In this document: positions 55,150-62,412 of the stretch, one piece after another
How the letters are laid out: each line of letters begins with the position of its first letter
Numbering within the stretch: the first letter of the stretch is position 1
Assembly (NCBI RefSeq): GCF_004359985.1
Contig: NZ_SMRO01000005.1
Location: 1-64,000 of the forward strand
From: Paraburkholderia flava
Lineage (GTDB): Bacteria; Pseudomonadota; Gammaproteobacteria; Burkholderiales; Burkholderiaceae
Length of the DNA: 64,000 bases
Direction of reading: 5' to 3'
Position numbers and translations under genes: made by a program
Notes under the pieces: model-generated
The model's database searches: none
Seen by the model: only the letters and a program-made list of their open reading frames with translations
Told to the model about the DNA's origin: nothing

Positions 55150-55226
55150 TCCGTGTTTCTGCTTGCCGCGATGTTTGAGCTTCACCACGTCACGCTTTTC
55201 TACGTCATGCTCGCCAGGGAGCAGCC

Positions 55227-55895
55227 ATGAATATTTCACCCGCCTTCGCCGTTACCGCGATGGCCTTCTGCATTGCCGCGTGTTCGACCGGACCGCATTC
55301 GATCGTCGATACGCCGATGGTCGCGCCGGTTTCGTCAGCGCCGCTCAACGTTAACACGCAGGGCGCGATCTATCAGGCAGGCAGTTCGCTGCTGCTGTAC
55401 GAGACGCCGCGCGCGCAGCATCTCGGCGACGTGCTGACGATCCGTCTCGCCGAGTCGTATAGCGGCAACAGCAACTCGAATGCGTCAGCGAGCCGGTCGA
55501 GCGACATCAGCGCGCAGGCCGCCGATCAATCGACGAACGCCGCAGCGAAGCTCGCGAAGCTGTTCAACATCGGCTCGGCGAGCACGACGTTCAAGGGGCA
55601 GGGCAGCGTCTCGGATACGACCGGCATGTCGGGCACGCTCGCCGTGACGGTGATCGGTACGATGCCGACCGGCAACCTCGTCGTGTCGGGCGAGAAGATC
55701 ATCGCGATGAACGGCAATCACGATCGACTGCGGTTATCGGGTGTCGTGAATCCGAAGGATGTCGAGGCGGGCAACTTCGTCGATTCGAGCAAGGTCGCAA
55801 ATGCGAAGATCGAGCAGGCGGGTGAGGGGATGCTCGCCGATTCGACGACGATGGGCTGGCTGCAGCGGCTGTTTCTTAGCGTGCTGACGTTCTAG
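55227..55895 (+). CDS. FlgH-like (flagellar L-ring) lipoprotein, isolated copy
   Basis: FlgH forms the outer-membrane L ring around the flagellar rod. The 222 residues have a lipobox IAAC (Cys19) and then GAIYQAGSSLLLYETPRAQHLGD, VLTIRLAESYSGNSNSNA, PTGNLVVSGEKIIAMNG, RLRLSGVVNPKDVEAGN and GWLQRLF, matching FlgH across its length. No flgG, flgI or other flagellar gene is near; neighbours are two-component genes and small exported proteins. The copy may serve another outer-membrane ring or a second flagellar system encoded elsewhere. An AGGGAG site precedes the start. Confidence 0.85.
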   Translation: MNISPAFAVTAMAFCIAACSTGPHSIVDTPMVAPVSSAPLNVNTQGAIYQAGSSLLLYETPRAQHLGDVLTIRLAESYSGNSNSNASASRSSDISAQAADQSTNAAAKLAKLFNIGSASTTFKGQGSVSDTTGMSGTLAVTVIGTMPTGNLVVSGEKIIAMNGNHDRLRLSGVVNPKDVEAGNFVDSSKVANAKIEQAGEGMLADSTTMGWLQRLFLSVLTF

Positions 55896-55909
55896 GCGGC
55901 AAGCAAAAA

Positions 55910-55937
55910 GGGCGGCTGGTGCCGCCCCTCTTCTTTG
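55910..55937. terminator. Terminator between the FlgH-like gene and the second regulator gene
   Basis: GGGCGGC (55910-55916) pairs with GCCGCCC (55921-55927) around TGGT, with CTCTTCTTT after it on the + strand and A-rich sequence before it. It separates convergent genes. Confidence 0.65.
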
Positions 55938-55956
55938 TGCTTCTGCCAATGACGAG

Positions 55957-56721
55957 TTACGGTTGCGCAGCCTGCTGCGCAACTTCGGGCGCATCGACAT
56001 AGCGTTCCGCGAATCCCACTTCACCTTGCGGGACGAACACGTACCCGTGCCCCCACACCGTCTGCACGTAACGCGGCTCCGACGGATCGGTTTCGATCAA
56101 CCGCCGCAGACGCCAGATCGACACGTCGAGACTGCGGTTCCGATACGCGCCACCGTGGCCGTACAGCTTCTCGATGATCTGCGCGCGCGTGAGGATCGTC
56201 ATCGCGTGATTGACGAACAGCTTGAGGATCGCGAACTCGCTTGAACGCAGCGGAATGCGTTCGTCGTCGCGACGCAGTTCGCGTGCGGGGAAATTCACTT
56301 CGTACGGACCGAAGCGATACGGCGCACGACTTTCCGGCGCGCTCGACACCGGGTTGCCGCGTCGTCGCAGTACCGTGCGGATGCGCGCGACCAGCTCGCT
56401 CGGATCGAATGGCTTGCCGAGATAATCGTCGGCGCCGAGTTCGAGGCCGATCACGCGATCGATCACGTCGTTACGCGCGGTGAGCAGGATCACCGGGATG
56501 TCGTCGCCGCTCGCACGCAATGCGCGCAGCGCACTGATGCCATCCAGCTCCGGCATCATGATGTCGAGCACGACGAGCGCGGGTCGCTCGATCTGCAGAC
56601 GGCGCTGCAACGCGAGGCCATCGTGCAGCACCGACACCGCGTAGCCGCGCGCCTGCAGATATTCGCGCGTGACGTCGCGCACCACGGAATCGTCGTCGAC
56701 AAGCAGGATATGTTGGCTCAT
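55957..56721 (-). CDS. OmpR-family response regulator without adjacent kinase
   Basis: The 254 residues have a receiver domain with DDD at 9-11, the phospho-acceptor in VVLDIMMP and GKPFDP, and a winged-helix domain with NRSLDVSIWRLRRLIETDPSEPRYVQTV. Long stretches are identical to the regulator at 52891-53709 (SVLHDG, VVLDIMMP, RSLDV.IWRLRR, PRYVQTV), so the two are paralogues. No kinase gene adjoins it; it may be served by the kinase at 51476-52894. The tail after GYVFVP is short and Ala/Gln-rich. Confidence 0.92.
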   Translation of the reverse strand: MSQHILLVDDDSVVRDVTREYLQARGYAVSVLHDGLALQRRLQIERPALVVLDIMMPELDGISALRALRASGDDIPVILLTARNDVIDRVIGLELGADDYLGKPFDPSELVARIRTVLRRRGNPVSSAPESRAPYRFGPYEVNFPARELRRDDERIPLRSSEFAILKLFVNHAMTILTRAQIIEKLYGHGGAYRNRSLDVSIWRLRRLIETDPSEPRYVQTVWGHGYVFVPQGEVGFAERYVDAPEVAQQAAQP

Positions 56722-56766
56722 GCAGGAAATCCTAAGTGATGAGGACGCGTGCCGGAAGCACGCAAA

Positions 56767-56782
56767 TCTTTCGTTTTCTTTC
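56767..56782. promoter_or_regulatory. Tandem 10-bp repeats upstream of the second OmpR regulator gene
   Basis: TCTTTC (56767-56772) and TCTTTC (56777-56782) repeat with a period of 10 bases, 46 to 61 bases upstream of the ATG. The position and period match those of the repeats before the paralogous regulator gene, with core CTTTC in place of CTTAC. Confidence 0.45.
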
Positions 56783-56873
56783 CTCGGTGCGCGTTTGCCG
56801 AAGCAAAACGCACGACGTCAAGACTTCGCGAGCCGGCGCGAGGATCGCCGGTGCGCTGCGTTTCATGCGTGCT

Positions 56874-57515
56874 TCAATCGTTGCGCGACGCCTGCAGCGC
56901 GGGTTTGTCCTGCTCATGCCGGTCGACCACCATCTTCGAGATCAACCCGCCGAGCTTCACCGAGGCAGTCGAAAAACGATCGGTCGCAAGGCCGCGTGTC
57001 TCGTAACGCGCGGTCACAACAACATGACCGCGCTGGAGCAAGGTCAGGTCGATCGTCGACAGATAGGCGGTGGGTTGCTCGCTGAACGCGCGTTGTCCGT
57101 AATCGATCGCCGCCGCGTAGACCAGCAGCGCTTCGCAGCCGGGCGGCGACGTGCCGGGGTTGTACAGATCGGAGTGCACGCCGCGCTCGGTCAGCACCGT
57201 CTGCAGCGCAGGCACGAAGTCTCCGGTCGTGACGGTCTGGTTCAGTTCGATGCAGACGTGCGGCACGTCGAGCGGTTTGCCCGTGACGTAGGCCGGCGAC
57301 GAGTAATGCGTCGCGGCCGCGTAGCCCGCCTGGATCACCGAGCCGGTCGCATCGACGATCGAGATCAGCGTCCAGGCGCAGCCGTTCAGCGTGAGCGTCG
57401 CGATGACGAGCACCAGCGCGGCCGAGAGGCGCACGCTGCACGACGAGCGACGACGGCGCGGTGACAACGCGGAACATGGCACGGAGTAAGAGACAGGGCG
57501 TATGGCGAGCCGCAT
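56874..57515 (-). CDS. Lipoprotein of unknown function
   Basis: The 213 residues have an unusually long basic N-terminus and then a hydrophobic signal with lipobox LNGC (Cys46). A GTG at codon 28 would give a normal-length signal and may be the true start. The mature part holds SIVDATGSVIQAGYAAATHY, a central PHVCIELNQTVTTGDFVPALQ and a beta-rich second half (YLSTIDLTLLQRGHVVVTARYETRG). The name Sbal_3080-type lipoprotein comes to mind, but I am not certain. A 10-bp-period repeat lies upstream. Confidence 0.72.
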   Translation of the reverse strand: MRLAIRPVSYSVPCSALSPRRRRSSCSVRLSAALVLVIATLTLNGCAWTLISIVDATGSVIQAGYAAATHYSSPAYVTGKPLDVPHVCIELNQTVTTGDFVPALQTVLTERGVHSDLYNPGTSPPGCEALLVYAAAIDYGQRAFSEQPTAYLSTIDLTLLQRGHVVVTARYETRGLATDRFSTASVKLGGLISKMVVDRHEQDKPALQASRND

Positions 57516-57821
57516 CGGACGTCGCGGCTCAGCGTGCGATGCGACGCGCAGCCGACAAAGCGGAAGCCGCGAAAGGCGGCCGGCAGGCGAGGCGGTGGTT
57601 CGGCATGAGCGCGGAATCCGGTGGCGGTCAGTAGCGGTAATGAGCGGTCACTAGCATGACGTACCGAACGAAACGGCACGTGACGCATGACGCGGGCACA
57701 TCGCTATCGTCGCCGGTCGACGCAAAATCAAAACGACGAACAGCCTGTCCGGAAGCCAAATGCTTTCCAGGTCTTGCCGTTTGTTTCGGAGGTTTTCTTG
57801 CGCGCGAGCGTTCGGTTGCGA
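57516..57821. other. Gene-free stretch upstream of the lipoprotein gene
   Basis: About 306 bases between the lipoprotein gene and the SDR gene (both minus strand). It holds the three-fold 10-bp repeat at 57624-57650. No good ORF or terminator was recognised. Confidence 0.5.
57624..57653. promoter_or_regulatory. Three tandem 10-bp repeats (GCGGTCA type)
   Basis: GCGGTCAGTA, GCGGTAATGA and GCGGTCACTA follow one another from 57624, each exactly ten bases apart, with a degenerate fourth unit (GCATGACGTA). One helical turn of spacing is the mode of OmpR-family binding. The site is about 110 to 140 bases upstream of the lipoprotein gene at 57515. Confidence 0.55.
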
Positions 57822-58604
57822 TTAACCGAGCGTCAGTCCGCCATCGATGTGAATCACCTGACCGGTGATGTGACGCGCTTCGTCGGAGAGGAGGAAGGCG
57901 ATCAGCGCAGCGATGTCGTCGGGCTCGGCGATGTGGCCGAGCGGTGTCGCCTGCGCGGCGCGGGCCCATGCGGGCGCATTCTCTGCGCTGGGGCCGTGAT
58001 CCTTGCGCGTGTAACCGGGTGCCACGCAATTCACCGTGACGCCGTGCGGCGCGAGTTCAGCTGCTGCGGTTTTTGCAAGCGACTCGATCGCCGCTTTCGC
58101 GGCAGCAGTGGCCGCGAACGGCGTGTCCCTACGATAGCGATGCGCGACGAACGAACTCAACGCGACGACCCGACCGCGCGACGATGTTTCGAGCGCGGGT
58201 GTCGCGCGCCGCACGAGCGCCGCGAAAGCTGCCGGCATCGCGGCGAATGCATCGGCGAACGTGTGTGCGTCGAGTGTGCCGAGGGTCTGCCGTTGAGCAT
58301 GTCCTGCATTCGCGACGAGTTGATCGAGTGCGCCGAATGCAGCGAGCGTCTGATGGACGATGTGTTCGGCCGCGCCCGGTTCGGCGAGATCGCCGTAGAC
58401 GGTCGAGCAGAGTGCGCCCCGCTCGATGCAGTCGACGGCAACCGCGTCGAGCCGGTGCCGCGCATCGGCATCCGCGCCGCGTGCGTGCAGCATCAGCGAG
58501 ACGCCGGGTGCCGCGAGCCGTCGTGCGAGCGCCGCACCGATGCCGGAGCCCGCGCCGGTGATCAGCACCACGCGTTGTGCGGATCGCGGCGCGATGTCGC
58601 TCAT
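57822..58604 (-). CDS. SDR-family protein with a replaced catalytic tyrosine
   Basis: Short-chain dehydrogenases use NAD(P) on a Rossmann fold. The 260 residues keep the cofactor motif TGAGSGIG near 16-23, the NAG motif (VANAGHAQ), the catalytic serine in VVALSSF and the C-terminal VNCVAPGYTRKD and GQVIHIDGG. The YxxxK pair is altered: Lys170 is present, but the residue four places before it is Thr166 (TAAAK). Activity is therefore doubtful unless another residue substitutes. The start overlaps the ABC transporter stop (ATGA). Confidence 0.87.
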   Translation of the reverse strand: MSDIAPRSAQRVVLITGAGSGIGAALARRLAAPGVSLMLHARGADADARHRLDAVAVDCIERGALCSTVYGDLAEPGAAEHIVHQTLAAFGALDQLVANAGHAQRQTLGTLDAHTFADAFAAMPAAFAALVRRATPALETSSRGRVVALSSFVAHRYRRDTPFAATAAAKAAIESLAKTAAAELAPHGVTVNCVAPGYTRKDHGPSAENAPAWARAAQATPLGHIAEPDDIAALIAFLLSDEARHITGQVIHIDGGLTLG

Positions 58605-60352
58605 GCGGCGACCGGCTCGTCGCTACGCTGGACCTCGAGCGTTTCTTCGTGGAACGAGGCCAGCGATTCGCGGTGTGCGACGCTGACGATCGCGGCCTTC
58701 GGCAGACGCTCGGTGAACAGATGATAGAGACGCGCTTCGTTGTCCGCGTCGAGCGCGCTCGTCGCTTCGTCGAGGAACAGATAGTCCGGCTTGTGCAGCA
58801 GCACGCGCGCAGCCGCGAGACGTTGCTGCTCGCCCGGCGACAGGATGCGCGTCCAGTGGCCGGATTCCTCGAGGCGGTCCGCGTACTCCGACAACCGGCA
58901 GACGCGCAGCGCCTCGGCGCATTCGTCGTCGCTGAAGGTGCTGGCCGGCGACGGGTAGGTGAGCGCGGCCTTCAGCGTGCCGATCGGCAGATAGCTCTGC
59001 TGCGGGATGAACATCATCCGCGCATCGACGGGCGCGTCGATCGAGCCGTCGCCGAACGGCCACAACCCGGCGAGCGCGCGCATCAGCGTGCTCTTGCCGG
59101 ACCCGGACGGGCCGCGCACGAGCCAGCGCGAACCGGGCTTGATCGCGACGTTGCGGATCGTCGACAGCGCGTTGCCGTTCGGCAGCGCGAGCTTCAGGTC
59201 GCTGGTGGTGAGGCCGACGGAATCGATGTAGTGCAGCTTGATGCCGCCGTGTTCGGTGGCCGGCGACACCGATTCCTTCAGACGCGGTGCATGGACGATG
59301 CGCTTGAATTCGCGCAGCCGGTTCACAGTGGCGCGCCATTCGACCAACGTGCTGTAACTGTTGATGAACCACGAGAACGAATCGCTGACGGTGCCGAAGG
59401 CCTGCGAGATCTGCATCAGCACGCCGAAGCTGAACGCGCCGGCGAAGTAGCGCGGCGCGGCGACGACGAGCGGGAAGATGATCGCGATCTGGCCGTAGAA
59501 CGCCAGCACGAACGTCAGCCGCTTCGTGTACTTCATCACGGCCCACCAGTTGTCGCGGATCCGGCTGAACAGTCCCTGCGCGCTGCTTTTCTCGGTTGCC
59601 ATGCCGTCGTAGAACGCGATCTGTTCGGCGTTCTCGCGCAGCCGGATCAGGCCGAAACGGAAGTCCGCCTCGACGCGCTGCTGCTGGTAGTTGATCGACA
59701 CCAGCGGATGACCGACCTTCTGGATGATCAGCGAACCGGCGACTGCATACAGCGCGGCGGCCCACACCATGTAGCCGGGAATCTGCAGCGGCATGCCACC
59801 GAGCGTGATCGACAGCGCGCCTGCGAGCGACCACAGGATCGTGATGAACGAGACGAGCGTGACGAGTGTCGAGAGCAGATCGAGCGTCAGCGACAGCGTC
59901 GTCGTTGCGAACGATTGCAGGTCGTCGCTGATCCGCTGGTCGGGGTTGTCCGCAAGGCGGTCGCGTTCGATCCGGTAGAACGCGGCATCGCCGAGCCATT
60001 CGTTCAGGTAGCGCGTGGTCAGCCACTGGCGCCAGCGGAAGCCGAGCATCTGGCGCAGATACCGGCCGTACACCGCGAGGATGATGAAGCCGAACGCGAG
60101 CGCAGTGAAGATGCCGAGCAGATGCGGGAAGTCGTGGACGTTCTTGCTCTGCAGCGCGTTGTAGAAGTCGGCGTTCCAGCGGTTGAGCCGCACGTTGATC
60201 CACACGACGAGCAGATTGATCACGATGATCGTGACGAGCAGCCCCCATGCAACCTTGCGTTCCTCGGACACCCAGTACGGCTTGATGAGGCTCCACGCGG
60301 ACACGCGATCGTCTTTCGGCGGGATGCTGCTGGAAGGGAGTGTGGTGGTCAT
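58601..60352 (-). CDS. ABC transporter, fused permease and ATPase, SbmA/YddA type
   Basis: A half-transporter of the SbmA/BacA-ABCD group, some of which move peptides, very long fatty acids or cobalamin. From the ATG at 60352 it has 583 residues: membrane part (about 1-340, six helices, with LNRWNADFYNALQSKN), then an ATPase domain with Walker A GPSGSGKST, signature LSPGEQQRLAAARVL and Walker B YLFLDEATSALD. An in-frame ATG at 60358 adds two residues but overlaps the AGGA site. It is coupled to the SDR gene; the substrate is unknown. Confidence 0.9.
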   Translation of the reverse strand: MTTTLPSSSIPPKDDRVSAWSLIKPYWVSEERKVAWGLLVTIIVINLLVVWINVRLNRWNADFYNALQSKNVHDFPHLLGIFTALAFGFIILAVYGRYLRQMLGFRWRQWLTTRYLNEWLGDAAFYRIERDRLADNPDQRISDDLQSFATTTLSLTLDLLSTLVTLVSFITILWSLAGALSITLGGMPLQIPGYMVWAAALYAVAGSLIIQKVGHPLVSINYQQQRVEADFRFGLIRLRENAEQIAFYDGMATEKSSAQGLFSRIRDNWWAVMKYTKRLTFVLAFYGQIAIIFPLVVAAPRYFAGAFSFGVLMQISQAFGTVSDSFSWFINSYSTLVEWRATVNRLREFKRIVHAPRLKESVSPATEHGGIKLHYIDSVGLTTSDLKLALPNGNALSTIRNVAIKPGSRWLVRGPSGSGKSTLMRALAGLWPFGDGSIDAPVDARMMFIPQQSYLPIGTLKAALTYPSPASTFSDDECAEALRVCRLSEYADRLEESGHWTRILSPGEQQRLAAARVLLHKPDYLFLDEATSALDADNEARLYHLFTERLPKAAIVSVAHRESLASFHEETLEVQRSDEPVAA

Positions 60353-60611
60353 GAGCATCCTGATGATGTGCCGGCTCAGGGCGGGTTGCGGTGGCGCGTC
60401 GCAGGATGCAGCGATTGCCGCGACGCGCGTGACGTGGCGATTCTCACGCGACCCGCTTAAGCCAGTCTTAATGGTTACGCGGCCCGGCGATGCAACTGCG
60501 CCGGCCCGCGCGGCCTCGGTTCACGGCATTGTGCCAGAGCACCGTGACTCGCCGTATTTGCAGCGGCCGGTGACTAACACCGGGCTCCCCGCCGAGGGCG
60601 CCGCCCCCCGT

Positions 60612-60641
60612 TTGCGACCGTCCGGCGTTTTATGGTCTAAT
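60612..60641 (+). promoter_or_regulatory. Promoter of the thiamine operon
   Basis: TTGCGA (60612-60617) and TCTAAT (60636-60641) are separated by 18 bases, with TG one base before the -10 (extended -10). The start is expected near 60648, just ahead of the riboswitch. The preceding gap from 60353 holds no gene. Confidence 0.65.
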
Positions 60642-60651
60642 GACCTTCGAC

Positions 60652-60746
60652 GAAACAGGGGTGCTTCGCGCGCTGGCCACACGCCGCAGCGAGGCTGAGA
60701 GAGACCCTTCGCACCCGATCCGGGTAATACCGGCGCGGGAAGTTTC
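60652..60746 (+). promoter_or_regulatory. TPP (THI-box) riboswitch
   Basis: The thiamine-pyrophosphate aptamer is clear: stem P1 GAAAC (60652-60656) with GTTTC (60742-60746), the GGGGTGC segment, the pyrimidine-sensing CTGAGA (60695-60700) with ACCC after it, and the pyrophosphate-sensing GGGTAATACC (60722-60731). It precedes the thi genes on the same strand, so it should reduce their expression when TPP is plentiful. The output could be transcriptional or translational; see the hairpin that follows. Confidence 0.96.
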
Positions 60747-60772
60747 CGGAAGTCCTGTTGTCTTCCTTCTCC

Positions 60773-60807
60773 GCCGGACCGGCACCTCCACAAGGGTGCA
60801 GTCCGGC
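60773..60807 (+). promoter_or_regulatory. Stable hairpin downstream of the riboswitch (expression platform candidate)
   Basis: GCCGGAC (60773-60779) pairs with GTCCGGC (60801-60807), with inner GCACC and GGTGC pairing around an 8-base loop. No T run follows, so it is not a simple terminator; it may take part in Rho-dependent or translational control. Confidence 0.45.
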
Positions 60808-60868
60808 CGGCCTCGCCCGCCGGTTTCGTCCTTGGGTACGTGCGCTTTCGCCGTACGGAAAGGAACCG

Positions 60869-60946
60869 ATGAGCGCTTATTCTTCAGTCTTTTGTTTCGC
60901 CTGCGTGCCGCTGTCGCTGCGCTTTCGTCCGGCGGTCGCGCGATGA
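60869..60946 (+). CDS. 25-codon leader ORF upstream of thiO
   Basis: An ATG eight bases after AAAGGAA opens 25 codons (MSAYSSVFCFACVPLSLRFR and five more) whose stop overlaps the thiO ATG as ATGA (60943-60946). It has the best ribosome site in the leader, while thiO itself has none clear. Translation of thiO is therefore probably coupled to this ORF, which would place riboswitch control at the ORF. It is not recognised as a known peptide. Confidence 0.6.
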   Translation: MSAYSSVFCFACVPLSLRFRPAVAR

Positions 60947-62118
60947 ACGCTGCCTTGCACGTTTCCGCCAACCGGCCGGATTTCGCGGTGATCGGCGGGG
61001 GGCTGTGCGGACGGCTCGTCGCGTGGCATCTCGCGGGGGCGGGGCATCGCGTTGCGCTGTACGAGCGCGGCGATGCGTCGGGCTCGCAGGCGGCTGCGTG
61101 GGTCGCGGCGGCGATGCTCGCGCCGCTCGCCGAAGCCGCGAGCGCCGAACTGCTGATCACGCAACTCGGCGCCGCGTCGCTCGAAACCTGGCCGCGTCTG
61201 CTTGCCGAACTTCCGCAGCCGGTGTTTTTTCAGCGCAACGGCACGCTCGTCGTGTGGCATCACGCGGATCGCACCGAGGCTCCGCTGTTCGAACGTCGCG
61301 TGCGCGCGAATGCGCCGGCTGAGTGGTTCGATGGTGCTGACGGGAGTGGTTTCGTCGCGCTGTCCGGTACGCAACTCGGTGCGGCCGAACCGGCGCTCGC
61401 CGGGCGCTTCTCGCAAGGCTGGCTGCTGCCGCGCGAAGGACAACTCGACAACCGTCAGGTGCTCTCTGCGCTCGCGGCCGGACTCGCGGCACGCGGCGTC
61501 GAACTGCACTGGAACACGCCCGTCGACGATCGCGCGATGCCGGACGCGCACGTCACGATCGACTGTCGCGGCCTCGGCGCGAAACCCGTGCTGCCGACGC
61601 TGCGCGGTATTCGCGGCGAAGTCGCGCGGGTGCACGCGCCGGGCATTGGGCTCACGCGTCCGGTGCGGCTGCTGCATCCGCGCTATCCGCTCTATATCGC
61701 GCCGAAGCAGAACGACCTATACGTGATCGGCGCGACGGAAGTGGAAGGCGAGGACATGTCGCCGATGTCGGTGCGCTCCGCGCTCGAATTGCTGAGCGCT
61801 GCGTTCTCGGTGCATCCGGCGTTCGGCGAGGCACGCATTCTCGAACTGAACTCGCAGTGCCGGCCGACGCTGCCCGACCATCGTCCGGCGCTGGTGTGGA
61901 ACGGCGCACGCACGTTGCGCGTGAACGGCCTGTACCGGCACGGCTACATGATCGCGCCGGAAGTCGCCGACGAGGCCGCGCGTTTCGCGGCGGCGCTGCT
62001 CGACGGACGTGTCGCCGACACCGACACGTTTGCGAACTGGCAACGCGACGCGCGCTGGAGCGAGCTGTTTCATCTCGATGCACTGAGCCAGCCGGACCCG
62101 GCACGCGAACCGGCATGA
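60943..62118 (+). CDS. thiO: Glycine oxidase ThiO
   Basis: ThiO oxidises glycine to dehydroglycine (iminoglycine) for the thiazole half of thiamine. From the ATG at 60943 the protein has 391 residues. The FAD site FAVIGGGLCGRLVAWHL lies at about 15-31, then AWVAAAMLAPLAE, LNSQCRPTLPDHRPALVWNG and a C-terminal LYRHGYMIAPEVADEAARF, all family features. Frames extending upstream cross the riboswitch and are rejected. The use of ThiO rather than ThiH indicates the oxygen-dependent route. Its stop overlaps the following mini-ORF (ATGA). Confidence 0.93.
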   Translation: MNAALHVSANRPDFAVIGGGLCGRLVAWHLAGAGHRVALYERGDASGSQAAAWVAAAMLAPLAEAASAELLITQLGAASLETWPRLLAELPQPVFFQRNGTLVVWHHADRTEAPLFERRVRANAPAEWFDGADGSGFVALSGTQLGAAEPALAGRFSQGWLLPREGQLDNRQVLSALAAGLAARGVELHWNTPVDDRAMPDAHVTIDCRGLGAKPVLPTLRGIRGEVARVHAPGIGLTRPVRLLHPRYPLYIAPKQNDLYVIGATEVEGEDMSPMSVRSALELLSAAFSVHPAFGEARILELNSQCRPTLPDHRPALVWNGARTLRVNGLYRHGYMIAPEVADEAARFAAALLDGRVADTDTFANWQRDARWSELFHLDALSQPDPAREPA

Positions 62119-62183
62119 CGCCGATGACCGCAAGCAATAACGAACGCAATAACGAAGACCCGCATTCGACCGACACACCATGA
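62115..62183 (+). CDS. 22-codon mini-ORF bridging thiO and thiS
   Basis: An ATG at 62115 overlaps the thiO stop (ATGA). The frame of 22 codons ([20 protein letters not shown] and two more) ends with a TGA that overlaps the thiS ATG (62180-62183, ATGA). The coding sequence contains CAATAACGAA twice. No ribosome site precedes thiS, so this mini-ORF may carry ribosomes from thiO to thiS. It could also be chance. Confidence 0.5.
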   Translation: MTPMTASNNERNNEDPHSTDTP

Positions 62184-62377
62184 ACATTCACATCAACCAG
62201 AAGCCGCTGACCTTGCCCGACGACGCGACCGTCGCCGATGCGCTCGCCGCGTGGGGCGCGCAGCCGCCGTTCGCGGTCGCGCTGAACGGCGACTTCGTCG
62301 CGCGCACGCAGCATGCGGCGCGCGCGCTGCAGCCGGGCGACCGGCTCGACGTCGTGCAACCCGTCGCGGGCGGCTAA
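62180..62377 (+). CDS. thiS: Sulfur carrier protein ThiS
   Basis: ThiS is a small ubiquitin-like protein whose C-terminal thiocarboxylate supplies sulfur for the thiazole. The 65 residues end in VAGG, the required di-glycine tail, and the core [13 protein letters not shown] fits the family. No ThiF-type activating gene is within the window. No ribosome site is visible ahead of its ATG. Confidence 0.95.
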   Translation: MNIHINQKPLTLPDDATVADALAAWGAQPPFAVALNGDFVARTQHAARALQPGDRLDVVQPVAGG

Positions 62378-62412
62378 GCCGCGCCCCGCACAGTCAGACG
62401 CAAGGATTCAAC

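Noticed and set aside
58577..60460. 627-codon + strand ORF opposite the ABC transporter and SDR genes
   Set aside because: The minus-strand frames carry Walker A, signature and Walker B motifs and the Rossmann motif; this frame has none.
60640..60942. 101-codon N-terminal extension of thiO
   Set aside because: It reads through the TPP riboswitch and has no ribosome site; the FAD motif lies at the right distance from the ATG at 60943.
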